A stretch of 64,000 bases of DNA from Paragyromitra xinjiangensis (GCA_038503065.1 JBCAMK010000015.1:372001-436000); one strand, 5' to 3'; counted from the stretch's first letter, positions 45,112 to 56,322 are shown. Notes: a model not told the origin generated them from the letters alone. Numbers and translations: made by a program.

Positions 45112-47199
45112 TGTTGCTGTCTAAAGAATCTGGATACTGGATAGACAAGAAAAAGCACAGATTAGCTGTTCTTTATAGTCGAATTCCGAGACTCAGGGCT
45201 GATGTTTGAGTCAGATGATTTCCGGTGCCTGAAACTCTCGATGGTGGAGGGGTTGCAGTTTGGTGGGGCAATAAAAAGAGATCGAGGTTGCATCCGGCTA
45301 ATGGAGCCGCAACCCCGATAAGACAATCCCCTTTGGTGATTAAACACCAAATAGCTCCCCGATAAATTGGTTTGGACTCCCGAATCCAGGCCGGTGTATA
45401 TTGCATTTGGTGTTTAATCACCAAATAGTCTCGCCCCGTACAACTGATATGCAATTTATCCGTCGGTAAGAGCTATTTGGTGTTTAATCACCAAATACTC
45501 GAACCCGCCGGCCAGATTATCGTTTGCTAGTTGAGCTATTTGGTGATTAAACACCAAACCCGGTTTCTATCGGTCGCCGTCAGACTGATATTTGGTGTTT
45601 AAACACCAAATAGCTCCCTGATAAGCCGGCGCCACCCCACGTCCAAGGGAGGCCCCTGGACTTTTATTTCGGCTCTTTTCCGGGAAGGGTTCTCATGTCA
45701 GCAAATTAACATTTAGCCAGATCGGAGAGCAAATAATAAACGATGTTATAATTTGCAGTGAGATAAATTCTGCACCTAACGCAGTAATAGTAACGGCCGA
45801 CTACTGTAAACTTCATAGTACTATACGGGAGAAATCGAAAAGATTACAAATGTTAAGGCATACTCTCGGGAGTTAAATGTAACGCTGAAGACTGATCTCC
45901 GGTGAGACATTGCTCCTACAATTGAAACCTGGCATCCTCAGGGCGCCAAGCCACATCTAGGATGGCCTTCCATATAAACGGTAGCAAAGCGATTAATTTC
46001 ATCAAGCTAAGAGTGATTATTCAAGGCTCCTGGTTGATACTCATGGCTTTTCAAGTTTTCTCCTGAGACTTCGGCGAGCTTACAGCTCGTCCCGATTATG
46101 TGGGCTTAAAAGGAACCATGGAAATATTATCTTAAATCAGATGCTACAGCTATGATAACAGAGGTAAATAAAAGAGAGTAAAATAACTGGTCGAGAGAAT
46201 AAGTGAGGCGTGCACAGGGACGCTGCTACTTCACCATGATTAACTAATAAATTAGATTCAGGCATTTAAGAGTAGATTAGTTTTAAATAGTTTTCTAAAT
46301 CAACCTTTAAAATTCCCCTCAATACATGTAATCTCTTGGATTGCACTTTGTCATCATTGGTATACCAGGCTTTAACCACTTAATGCGTAGAGCGAAGCGT
46401 GAGAGAGCCCTACCCTACACCCTATCTAGAGCGAATAAACGTCGATTATGGGACTAGAGCAAAGCATCGAATGGAAACTTCAACGAAAGATACCATCGGA
46501 ATAACCGTAGCAGTTTGCGCCAGGGTTGTTAACTTCCAGGGTATCGTCAGTGAACGAAGAAACAAAGCATGTTAGAAACCTACAACTAATACTTTACTCG
46601 CTGTCTTCTTTCAGATTATGAGGATAACATGTACTCAAATCTCTCCTGTAGTCATTCCATGCTCACTGTAATTTTCACAGCATCTATCCTGTCGCCCATC
46701 CATATACTGCCGCCCATATTGGCCACTAAGGCATGGAAATTTTCCATATATCTCAAGGATTAAACCAATAAAGGGTCTCTTTGCTTCAGTTGATCTCTTC
46801 AGTATCATGCTTCACGGCATGCAGTTTCTATGATGACGTATCAGCAAATGTACCAACAAGGCAGCAGTAAATTATTGAACCTCGAATATTCCATTCCGCT
46901 TGCTGCTAACTTAAACGCTCGCTCTCAAAACCAAGCTTAACATCAAAACCGTCAGTCCCAGACCGCCAATTACCAGTGCTAAGTAACTTACAGCAAGGAT
47001 GTCGAATGACATCTTATTCGGCCCCAAGATTCATCGCAGGGGACTGGGATCAAATAAACCCTCTAAGCTATAGAGACGAGTAGTTGAGTTTGGGTGATCA
47101 GTTTGACAGGCGATCAAGAATGGGAGCAGAGGTAGTAGGTTAGGACAAAAGTGAAAAGGTGAATGTATGAGATAACGAGGAAGATGAAATAAATGTCGA
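45112..47199. other. Accessory repeat-rich region, left part
   Basis: Apart from the palindrome cluster at 45332-45612, I find no supported gene. TACATGTA at 46323. Sequence at 46200-47190 is A/T-rich with no long frame. Confidence 0.4.
45332..45612. repeat. Palindrome cluster 1: five copies of a 20-24 bp palindrome
   Basis: Palindromes of the form ATTTGGTG-WTTAAW-CACCAAAT stand at 45332-45351, 45405-45426, 45474-45497, 45538-45558 and 45589-45612. The last is a perfect 24-bp palindrome. They are spaced 52-73 bp apart with unlike spacers, apart from short shared pieces such as GCTCCCYGATAA. The cluster begins about 220 bp upstream of TRP5. A homologous cluster lies at 48415-48554. Confidence 0.9.
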
Positions 47200-47296
47200 G
47201 GGTAGTCTCGTGCCCAGCCCCTAGGCTCGTTCCCATCCCCTGCTGCCTATGGCTGCTGCGCACCGTAGGCAGTATGGACTGGGCACGAGACTACCC
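47200..47296. repeat. 97-bp hairpin with perfect 18-bp arms
   Basis: GGGTAGTCTCGTGCCCAG at 47200-47217 is the exact reverse complement of 47279-47296. The loop contains one copy of the recurring 45-bp motif described at 47224-47268. Confidence 0.85.
47224..47268 (-). repeat. Copy A of a recurring coding-like 45-bp motif
   Basis: Minus-strand CTACGGTGCGCAGCAGCC begins a segment that would encode LRCAAAIGSRGWERA. Related copies are at 47817-47860 (+) and 50109-50151 (-). The translation is conserved around LRCAA and WER, which suggests derivation from a repeated gene. Confidence 0.55.
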
Positions 47297-48180
47297 AGCC
47301 CTGTACTGTGCAACTTGCTGTGTGCATGACCGTTTACCGTTGGGATAGACTAAATCAAAGTGTGCAAATAAGGTCTTTAACGAATAACCTATCCCGTCTC
47401 CATAAAGTAGGGCATGACTTAGTAATTCTTCTGATATCTCCTGGTCGTAATAGCATGCCTTGGGGTTTTGACATAGACCCATCTCACATCGAATACACTC
47501 CTAATACGAACCGACAGCAGTTGCTCTTCTCCCGCTCGTCCCCACAACACCCATGCGGATTCCCGGACTTCCGAGGAATAATGAACTATCTAGAAGTTCT
47601 GTGGCAATGGGTGTTTCTGGCTGTGGTGTTTCCTCTGACTCGGGGCCATCTAGAACCGGGCTTGACTGGTCTGAGACGTTTTGCCAGGGTAGGATCACTA
47701 GATGTTTTATTGCTCTTGTTCATGACGAATGTGGTACTTCTGATCATCTACCGGTGCCCTAGGGCGTTTGCTCAGCCACAGGGTGGGTCCGACGAGCTGG
47801 CTCAAGGAGTCTTGGAGTTAGGTGCGCAGCAGCTTTCGGTAGGTGGGGATGGGAACGAGCATGTATTGAGGGCGTGGGATGAGAGTCTCATCCCACGCGC
47901 TTGGTGGGTGTAAGTCATTCTATCTCCGCGTAGTAGCTAAGCCAAGATATGTACGTGTGGTGTGATGGCGCAAGACTAAATTTCCGAGTGACCGGGTATG
48001 ATCCGTGACATGGGGTTTGCTCCCGCTAAATTGTTGGGCGAAAACTGGATTTACAACTGTAGCTAGGGTTACTAAATTAGAAGGCAAATAGGCTACATGT
48101 AGGTATACAAACATGCTACGCCGTACCAAGCACTAACAGGATGTCTAACAGACAATTTCTACATATTCGGCATCAGCCCT
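47297..48180. other. Region with copy B of the motif; no supported gene
   Basis: A 201-codon plus-strand frame at 47308-47913 is open, but the conserved motif (copy B at 47817-47860, GVRCAAAFGRWGWERA) reads in another frame, following a CCCTAG acceptor-like site near 47762. This looks like repeat DNA or a decayed gene rather than an intact CDS. A 23-bp inverted repeat GTGGGATGAGAGTCTCATCCCAC lies near 47876. TACATGTA at 48094. Confidence 0.35.
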
Positions 48181-48405
48181 CTAGTGGCTAAGAACCGTTA
48201 CCTTCCTAGCCTTCTCCCTGTAAATAATATAATCAGGAGTAGAACACGATATGCGATAATTTGGATAGACACCGGGCGCTCTACAAAAACCCCACGAAGT
48301 AAGCCTTGGGATTGACTCATGTAAAGCGTAAACCGTCCTCAAAAACCTTGCAGCTATAGAGCTCTCGAGCGGTTTCGTACAGTCAATATCAAGTTTATCC
48401 GTCAT
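48181..48405 (-). CDS. Putative small ORF directly downstream of palindrome cluster 2
   Basis: A 74-codon frame whose ATG lies 10 bp from the nearest palindrome, so the cluster would sit in its promoter on the minus strand. The composition is protein-like (several Cys, Arg, Tyr; no low complexity). The start region TDKLDIDCT resembles TDKLHISCT in the equivalent position beside cluster 1, which suggests the two clusters and the adjacent sequence were duplicated together. No domain recognised. It could be the first exon of a longer gene, or chance. Confidence 0.25.
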   Translation of the reverse strand: MTDKLDIDCTKPLESSIAARFLRTVYALHESIPRLTSWGFCRAPGVYPNYRISCSTPDYIIYREKARKVTVLSH

Positions 48406-48414
48406 CGGAAGTCA

Positions 48415-48554
48415 ATTTGGTGCTTAATTACCAAATACTTACTCGAGTTCAGTGGTCGAAATTCTGTTTACTAATCGAGATATTTGGTGATTAAACACCA
48501 AATGAAATTCTTATCGGCCGCCGTCAGACGGCGATTTGGTTTTTAAACACTAAA
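48415..48554. repeat. Palindrome cluster 2: three diverged copies
   Basis: ATTTGGTGCTTAATTACCAAAT at 48415, TATTTGGTGATTAAACACCA at 48481 and a decayed ATTTGGTTTTTAAACACTAAA at 48534. Spacing (66 and 52 bp) and spacers (for example CGCCGTCAGAC, TGATAAGCCGG) match copies 3-5 of cluster 1 in the same orientation, 2.94 kb away. Confidence 0.85.
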
Positions 48555-48555
48555 G

Positions 48556-51119
48556 AGCTCTCTGATAAGCCGGCATGATCCCACACCCGAAAGATCCCTG
48601 AACCATGCCCCGGCCCTTTTCTACAGATGAAAATGATGTTCATCGAGCTTGTGCCGGCCGCTCCTGATCTTAACGCTGGAAACTAACATGCAGCACGTAG
48701 GTGTAGTGATCCGAAAGACTACAGTTGTTTGAATTTCCTCCCTGCTGCACGATTCTAACTAAATGGCGAGAACAAAAATTAACAAGCGGGTGAATATCCC
48801 CGTAAACCCCTCGCTTCGCCATTACCGCTTTCTCTGTCCTACTCCGTAGCCTTAGGAGGAGGAATTAACGATAGCGAGTAAATCTTTCCACGAGTTCTTC
48901 GTTTCGTCATAGCCACCCTTCCCTCTTCACATTCCATCCAATCCCCGCAAAGCCTCCTCGATCTGCATCATCTAATAGCCTCCCAGCATATTCTGTTTCA
49001 CCACCCTTACTCAATACTAAATAGCAGGTGCGATGGAATCTCAGCAGGCGTGAACTCCATCCAGCCGACTGTGAGTCACCAACAAGGCTCGCGGCTCTTA
49101 AATGCCAACACAGATGCCCTAGCAACAAATAGTACAACCGCTCTATAAGAGTTCAGGCCATAAAATATACACCTTATGAGAATGTGGTCTAGGCTAGACA
49201 GTGTTGTTTTATACGTGCTAACAACCGCCAGGAGAATGCCTACTTCGGAACGGCATAGGTCCGCTCCAATCCCATATCCCTAGGACGATTATCTCATATT
49301 AATGAACGTGTACGAGTATTGGCCCTCGACCTCCTCGAAATAACGTTGAGAGTAACCGAAGTGCGCACGCAGTTCCTATAAGGGTAGGGGCAAATTGCAT
49401 AGTATATCAATGGATTCGCCTTGGAGTATTTTCGCAATACCAGGGTCGAACATATTTATGATACTCCACCCTGCGCGTTGAATCCCGATGTCCATTGGTG
49501 TTCTATAATCAATCCTGGGAAGGGGGAGGTTAAATTCCCAAGCTTGCTGTTGGCGTTCCCGAAATAATGCTGAATCCATTCTCAAAAAGCTTAATCCGAG
49601 ATTCCGATGATATTTTCCTACTTCCGAAAAATGTTCTGTGAGCTTTTCCGATGATATACGCTTATATACTACATAGGTGAAATTATATCCCGATTCCGTT
49701 GCCGCCCGATATTCATCGCCCTTCATAATACCTCTGGGTTTTGCATGATTACGGTTGATTGCCAAGTGAAATTTCTGATCCCAACGAACATAGTCGATAT
49801 TGAGCTGAAATTCCCAATGTAATTCCGACCGAGTCCGGAGAAAGATGTCTGAATAAAGTGATTTTATAGATAAGTCGAGTATCCCAAGATTCCGAGTCCA
49901 CTACAATGACATTTTTCTATCTGTCTCAGATAATCCGCTTAAAATTCCGAGTTTCTCATAGGATCATGCCCCTCCTGCCTAAACATTTCCATAGCGATCC
50001 CGGGATCCTGCTTGAGTAGGTGCTACTGGTAGTAAATGTGTTGAGATAGTTAGGGATTGTATGGGCAGCTTCAGTCGACAATAAAAGGTGGTGTTAGGTT
50101 GTTGTGGTTTCGTTCCCAGTCCATGTTGCTGAAGGTTGCTGCGCACCGTAGGAGGTTTTTGCAATATTGGACGGATGTTTCGATGAAGTTAAATACTGTA
50201 AAACATGTTGAAGTTAGAGCTAGTAGGGTCGCTGGCAAAGCTAGGGGCAACAGCCATCCTAACAAATTTTTTTTGGTTTTGATGGGACAGGATTGATAGA
50301 AGTGGCTGAAGAGCCAATGGGCTGCTGCCTCAATTTCGCCCAAGATGTAGCCACTGAATAGTGTCCCCGTTGAATCCGGCTTTGATACCAGTATCGCCAT
50401 TGTTGTAATTTTCTGTGGTTCCTGTGATGGAGAAGGCGGTAGCCGTTGGTTTTGAGTGAAGGGTTCTGAGGAATCATTTCTCTTCGATGTAGGATTATAA
50501 TGTCTCTGTACTCGCCTTGACAGTCCTTGAGGAGGCATGGTAGGTCAATCTAACTTTAGCAACGGCAGCAGCGAATAAAAGTTCTATGAGGGCCAGAATA
50601 CGCTCCATGGGTCTGTGGGACAAGAGAGAAGATAATTCAAAACACAGGTGGATAGAGAGAGGTTGCTGATGGAAGAGAGAGGATGGAAGTTGAAGGTCTC
50701 TTTGTTCTATGTCCACAAGCTTCAACATGACATAAGCAATTAAAGCTGTATCCAAATTCAATTTTACAGTGCATATCCAGGTTACATATGCTTCTACTTT
50801 ACATGCTCACTGTGGCATCGTGCACAAAGAACATCCACCTCGATTGTCAGCGCAAATAATCTATTCTATCATCCTGGCGAGATCCAATGGTAGATTTATT
50901 CCCTCCAATCAGAGCTACCGGCAGTAACTACATGTAATCACTCCACCAATTGAGGCTCAACCGATAACAATAAGCGTTGGTGGGGCATCCCGGCTCCAAA
51001 AAAAAAAACCTCAAGCCAAGACTTCACGTCCCCCAACTTCACTCCACTAAAATCTGCCTCACGAGAGTTCTCCCCGCCAATACAGCATTGACCTTTCATT
51101 TCGTCTCAATTCCTTCACA
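48556..51119. other. Accessory region, right part, with possible decayed gene
   Basis: On the minus strand an open segment from about 49915 (after a CATTGTAG acceptor-like site) to 49376 could encode about 175 residues of protein-like sequence. Another frame at 50071-50538 encodes 155 residues with a hydrophobic stretch (LLGWLLPLALPATLLALT) and copy C of the LRCAA motif (50109-50151). I cannot join them convincingly. They may be exons of an unrecognised or degenerate gene. TACATGTA at 50929. Confidence 0.35.
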
Positions 51120-53617
51120 ATGGCTGGCCGACTACGAGGGCTGACAAGCCAGTGTATATTCTGCGCCTTCAACGCCACGAAATCCCTCCCAGCATTCACC
51201 CAGCGTCTCCCAGGAACAATATCCTCCATACGATTCCGCTCCAACAGAACCAAAGTAACAAAACCCACCCTTCTATTCAGACCCAATACTAACACTCACC
51301 CAGCCACCCCTCCATCTCCTCGCCCAAGTCCGCAGCCGGAACCAGGACCCTGAAACCGCCGGAAAAGGCAGACCTGTGAGCAGGAACCAGCTCTACAAAA
51401 TCGCCGACGCGCTCCTCAAGAAGATCGCGCCACCACCTTTAGAACCGACCGAAAAATTCTACAACGACACCAACACTACTTCAGAAGAATGGTACAATGG
51501 CATCCCCATGCCCGCCAGAATGGTCCAAAGGAAATTCCGCAACTTCCACAACGACATCCTCCTCAGTCTCAAAAACAGCGACTACGCCACCTCCCTCGAC
51601 TCCCACATAACCAGTAAAGAAGAGCTCGAAGAGGCAATCAACGAGCGTGGCGGTCTCGGCGAACACCTTAAACGTAAATTCTTCGAATATCTTAGTGGTG
51701 CAGAGGTTAAGCAAGAGAACACCGTGCAGCTAAAGAAAGCTGCGGATCTCCGGTTTCCTCAGGAATGGTATCCAGTTGCTCGCCAGTTTCAGCGTACTTG
51801 GTATCTCCATGTTGGCCCTACGAACTCTGGTAAAACTTACCATGCGCTGCAGAGGCTGATGCAGTCGGGTTCGGGCTGCTATGCTGGTCCGTTGCGATTA
51901 CTTGCCCATGAGGTGTACGAGCGGATGAATGCGCAGGGTATTCCGTGTAATTTGATCACGGGTGATGACCGGAAGGTTGTCTCAGATACTGCGACGCTAA
52001 CGAGTAGTACTGTGGAGATGGTGGATCTGAGTAGGAGCATGGAGGTGTGTGTACTTGACGAGATCCAGATGATTGGAGACGAAGATCGTGGCTGGGCGTG
52101 GACTCAGGCACTACTAGGTGTCAAGGCGCAGGAAATCCATTTATGTGGTGAGGAGCGGACAGTACAATTAATTACCAATCTAGCAGCGACAATGGGGGAT
52201 AAGTTAGTGGTTAGACACTACAATAGGTTAGGTCCTCTAGAGGTAATGAATAACAGCTTAAATGGTGATCTCATGCAGCTGGAGAGGGGCGATTGTGTGG
52301 TTACTTTCTCGAGGAAGAACATCTTCGCCATGCAGCGAGAGATCGAGACACTGACCGGACGAAAATGCGCCGTGATCTACGGTAGCTTACCACCAGAAAC
52401 TCGCAGCATCCAAGCACAACTATTCAACGACCCAAACAACGACTACGAGATCCTCGTCGCATCTGACGCAGTCGGAATGGGACTTAACCTGTAAGCCCCA
52501 GCATCACCCCCTATCACTCGCAATACTAATTATCTCCAGGAGCATAAAACGCATGATCTTCGAAACCACCGTCAAATTCAACGGCGTCAAAACGGTCCCC
52601 ATCACCGTCCCAGCAATAAAACAAATAGCCGGGCGCGCCGGCCGCTACCGGGTCGCGCCCTCTAAAGCAACCCCCAGCATCCCAAAATCCGACACCGTCA
52701 CACCTCTCCCCGCCGCACCTTCCGTCGGCCTAGTCACAACCCTCGAAAAACAAGACTACAGCGCCCTAAAATACGCCATGAGCGTAACCCCCAAGCCCCT
52801 TAGAACCGCCGGCATCTTCCCCTCATCTGGCCACATTGAACACTTCGCAACCCTCTTCCCCCCCGAGACCCCATTCCACACCGTCCTCGAGCGACTCCGC
52901 ACTTACTCCACCACCACCCGCTCCATCTTCCACCTCTGCTCATTTGACGAGCTCCTCGAGGTCGCCCGCGCCCTCTCAGGCATCAAGGGTTTATCCGTTA
53001 GTGAGCGACTCCAATTCTGCATGGCCCCCATCTCACGCGACTTCATGGTGCAAGAAGCCGCGCTGGAAATGGCAAGTAAGCTAGCAAACAGCGAAGACGG
53101 CAGTGCACTCAACATCAAAGCGTTTGATCTCGACGTGCTCGATATCGAGAACCCGACTGAATCGGAAGTACTGCGGAGGTTGGAGGGACTGCATAAAGCG
53201 TTATTACTATATCTGTGGCTCTCGTAAGTTCTTCTTTCGTGCGGTGGGGATGCGGTGTACTGATTTTTATATAGATGGCGTTTCCCGGCGACTTTTACGC
53301 CGAGGGAGACCGCGCAGGATTTGAAGGCGATTTGTGAGGAGAAGATTGGGCTGGCGTTGAAGAATATTAAGATCCAGAGGAAGAAACATAATATTGGGAA
53401 TATTGAAGAGGAGATTGCTGCCGCGATAGAGAATGAGAATGAGGAGGAGGAGGAGGATGAGGAGGAAGATGATTTGGAGGATAGGGAGGAGGAGGGGGAG
53501 AGTGTTGTGCCGCACGTGCAGGGTGAGGAAGTTGTTGGTGGGGTTAGTGGGGGGATGCCACAGGGGTTTGTGCCGGAGAGTAGGAGGGTGGAAGAGAGAG
53601 TGGAGGGGAGCTTGTAA
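51120..53617 (+). CDS. SUV3: Mitochondrial ATP-dependent RNA helicase
   Basis: The helicase of the mitochondrial degradosome, working with the exoribonuclease Dss1/PNPase to turn over RNA in the matrix. Four exons (51120-51254, 51304-52490, 52540-53223, 53275-53617) join across 49-, 49- and 51-nt introns to 782 residues. The first 45 residues are basic and Ser/Thr/Arg-rich (presequence). The first intron has a textbook ACTAAC branch point before CACCCAG. Helicase motifs: Walker A HVGPTNSGKTYHALQRL, CYAGPLRLLAHEVYERM, LITGDDR, DEIQM (DExH), CVVTFSRKNIF, VASDAVGMGLNL and QIAGRAGRY. The C-terminal 90 residues carry an acidic Glu/Asp tail. The size is close to yeast Suv3 (737). Confidence 0.96.
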
Positions 53618-54088
53618 GGGTAGTTTGGTAGGATAGATAGTGTGGTGTATGACACGGATTGTGGGGTGTATATAACGGCTTCTACAGGGTTTGTGTATAG
53701 AACAAGGAAACAGGAAAAGCTTGGGCGGCGTTAGGGAATTGAACTCCTCTCCGCCTTAGGCGTGTGGTTATGTGTTCTAGATTCTTGTGATATCATATCC
53801 TATAGTTCCTGTCATACAAGTATCGAGCATCAAGTAATTCATGAATCGTAGTAGTCTAAGTACATGTACCTACATAACATATACTACAAAAAACTCCCAT
53901 TTACACGTTCAACATATATAGCCCCCCAAATCCTAAATCCAAGCCCAAAACTCCTATTATACCCCCAACGCACCTCAATCCACTCTCAAATCTCTCCTAA
54001 TCTGCTCCCCCTCATCCCCATCCCTCCAATTCCTCCTAATCTGCTCCCCCTCATCTACTCTCCCTCATCCTCATCCCTCCAACGCACC
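53618..54088. other. Convergent 3' flanks of SUV3 and the DMT gene
   Basis: Holds the two 3' UTRs, TACATGTA at 53861, and the outer half of the 39-bp minisatellite. A tRNA-like string GGGAATTGAACTCCT near 53731 does not fold as a tRNA. Confidence 0.5.
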
Positions 54089-54173
54089 TCAATCCCTCCT
54101 AATATGCTCCCCCTCATCCTCATCCCTCCAATCCCCCCTAATCTGCTCCCCTTCATCCTCATCCCGCCAATCC
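53993..54173. repeat. 39-bp minisatellite straddling a stop codon
   Basis: About four and a half copies of a 39-bp unit (plus strand CTCCTAATCTGCTCCCCCTC, then ATCCCCATCCCTCCAAT). Inside the DMT gene on the minus strand each unit encodes 13 residues, GDWRDEDEGEQIR. A diverged unit supplies the stop codon at 54089, so the remaining copies lie in the 3' UTR. Confidence 0.85.
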
Positions 54174-55603
54174 CCCCAACTCGTCCTCCCACTGCTCGTC
54201 CCCTCACTCTCCCCACTGTCCCTCCTCCCCCCAACCAACGGCACAGCAACCTCCACATCCTCCACCCTGACCTTCTCCTCCACCCTCTTCTCCATCCCAA
54301 CCCACAACACACTCCCCATAATCAGCGTACTCCCCGCAATACTCAACACATTCGGCGTAGTCCCCCAAACCACCCGTTCCCAAAACAACGCAAACAGCAT
54401 CTGCGCATACACCATATTCGTCGCCCTCCCCGCCTTCTCAACCTGCAGCCCCGCCGTCAGCAAAAACTGCATTATAAACCCCGAAACCTCAATCCCCAGC
54501 AACAACCCCCACTGCACCGCAGTAACAGGCCATATAATCCCTCCCACCGACGGCACCGTCAACAGAGCCATAAACGACACCAACGTACACCACGTCGAGA
54601 AATATCCCACGCTAATAAGCGGGTGTGCCCGTTTTCCTATCCACCTGATAGTAGTATACGCGCTCGCAGCACCCAGGACTCCCAGAAGCGCAACTAGAAC
54701 AGCGATGAGGCGTTGATGCGGCGTTACAGTTAGCTTCGAGTCCTCGCTGGGGAGTATTGCACGCCGCATGTTCTCCGGAGGAACGACCTCATCGTAGCCA
54801 TCGTCGCCGGAACGGCCGAAGTGGAAGATGGTGGTGGGACGGGCGATAAGGACTACCCCACCAAGGGAGATGAGGGAGGCGAAGAAGTTGGTCGAGGTGA
54901 AGGGTTCGCGGAGGGCAGGGATGAGACTGCATGCGAAGGTAGCTACGATGGGGGCTAGGAAGGTGATCACTGTGGCGTCGGAGAGGTCGAGGTAGGATAG
55001 TGAGTCTGGGTGCGTTCGTTAGTATTGGTAAAAGATGGCCGTAGTAGAACGTTACTCACAGTATAATCCAAAGACACCAAAGAACCCTCCTACCCCGCGT
55101 GCGACTAATAATCCCCGCACTCCACGAGGACCAAATGGCGCCTCCTCAACCTTCATCCGCCACACCCATATATATACTAATACGCTCGTGATGCTCTGTC
55201 GCGCGAACAGGACCTGCAGTGCGTGGAACTTTTGCTCTGGGAAACTCGTCTCTAGGATTCGTGTCGTCAAGCTCATGAGCGATCCGAAGAACTGCGATAA
55301 CAGCACTAGCATGATCCCACGGTTGTTATACAGCGTATTCTTAAACCGGACCCACAGCGACGGTCCAGACGACCGTCCAGGGAACGGGGACCTCGAGCGC
55401 GCGCGGAGAAGCGACGGCGCATGGGAGAGGAGCGAGAGTGTTGATGTTGAGTGATTAGAGATGTAGGGTGTTGCTGGCTGGAGCGGTAGTGCGAGGAACT
55501 CTTTGGCGGGTGGAGAGGTGAAGCCTGAGGAAGTTGAGGACTCGTCGGGTTGATAGGGCGGGCCCAGTTTCGCCAGAGGCTCTAGTTTTTGTTCGAAAGA
55601 CAT
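54089..55603 (-). CDS. EamA-family (drug/metabolite superfamily) membrane transporter
   Basis: Two exons (55060-55603 and 54089-55005) join across a 54-nt intron (GTGAGT donor, CGCACCCAG acceptor, AATACTAAC branch point) to 486 residues. A cytosolic N-terminus of about 95 residues is Ser/Pro-rich. About ten hydrophobic helices follow in two EamA halves: GIMLVLLSQFFGSLMSLTTR starts the first, and LSDATVITFLAPIVATFACS, with the family's Asp-Ala-x-x-Ile pattern, follows the intron. The second half begins LIAVLVALLGVLGAASAYTT. The closest pattern is the SLC35G/YMR253C-like group of unknown substrate. The hydrophilic C-terminus ends with two 13-residue repeats (GDWRDEDEGEQIR) from a minisatellite. 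Confidence 0.9.
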
Positions 55604-56322
55604 TACGAAGTTTGATTATAGCCAGGAAAGAGGATTAGAACGGTGAGGACTCATAAACAGCTTCTCCATCGGTGCTCGGGCTGTCACTCGGGGAGACATA
55701 AAGACTTTCCAAGGTTCCAAGATTCCGGATGTAACGTTTCTTGTACCGAATGCCGATTAACCGCGGCCTGGGCTGCTTTAGGTACTAGTATTGGAGTCTT
55801 GGCGAACGTCTTTGCCACGCGAGACATCTAATAGAAGAGAGATGCTGTCCCAGCAAATAATTGTCTTAAATTCAATGCTGCTTGTTTGGACAGCACAGCA
55901 GAGGATCTGAGATGGGTGCTCAGTGATAGCCGCAAAGTGATATGTTACCAGCTCCTATTTATTAAGCAGGCCAATAATACAGATGTTAAGATAATCAACG
56001 ATTCAACCATCTCAGAGGGCAGTTTGCGAAAGTGATAAATAATTATCTCATATGATAAAAAAGAACGTCATGACCTCTCACTAGGCACCTTACCTACCTA
56101 TGGATGCCCTACCCAACTTAGGGAAGTACGGTATTACAGGAGCTATCGTAATTTAAAAGTCATAGGTTGGGGGCAGAACTTCGCAACGAGTCAAAACCAG
56201 TGATCAGGAGCCGAAAAATATCTACAGATGAACCACAAGGTAAACATTTTTCTAAAGTATACCACGCTATAATCGCAAAAAGAACTGTATGTATACACCA
56301 ATCCCTAACAACACCCACAAGC
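55604..56322. other. Intergenic region between the DMT gene and BNA3
   Basis: Promoter side of the DMT gene and 3' flank of BNA3. No supported gene or repeat seen. Confidence 0.5.

Noticed and set aside
45332..45612. CRISPR-like array (palindromic repeats with unlike spacers)
   Set aside because: The host is clearly a fungus, the repeats are self-complementary over their full length, spacers vary from about 31 to 53 bp and are partly similar, and no cas-like gene is present.
47308..47913. 201-codon plus-strand ORF
   Set aside because: The conserved motif in this stretch reads in a different frame, and the ORF lies within inverted-repeat DNA with no recognisable domain.
51255..51375. Split of SUV3 into two genes
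   Set aside because: A 49-nt intron with ACTAAC branch point restores a single frame through the apparent stop.
52903..53655. 250-codon minus-strand ORF opposite SUV3
   Set aside because: Ser/Ser-Ser-rich shadow of the acidic SUV3 tail on the other strand.
53710..53780. tRNA-like string near GGGAATTGAACTCC
   Set aside because: T stem does not pair and no matching acceptor or D arm is present.
53864..54697. 277-codon plus-strand ORF opposite the DMT transporter
   Set aside because: Pro/His/Arg-biased antisense shadow of the transporter gene and its minisatellite.
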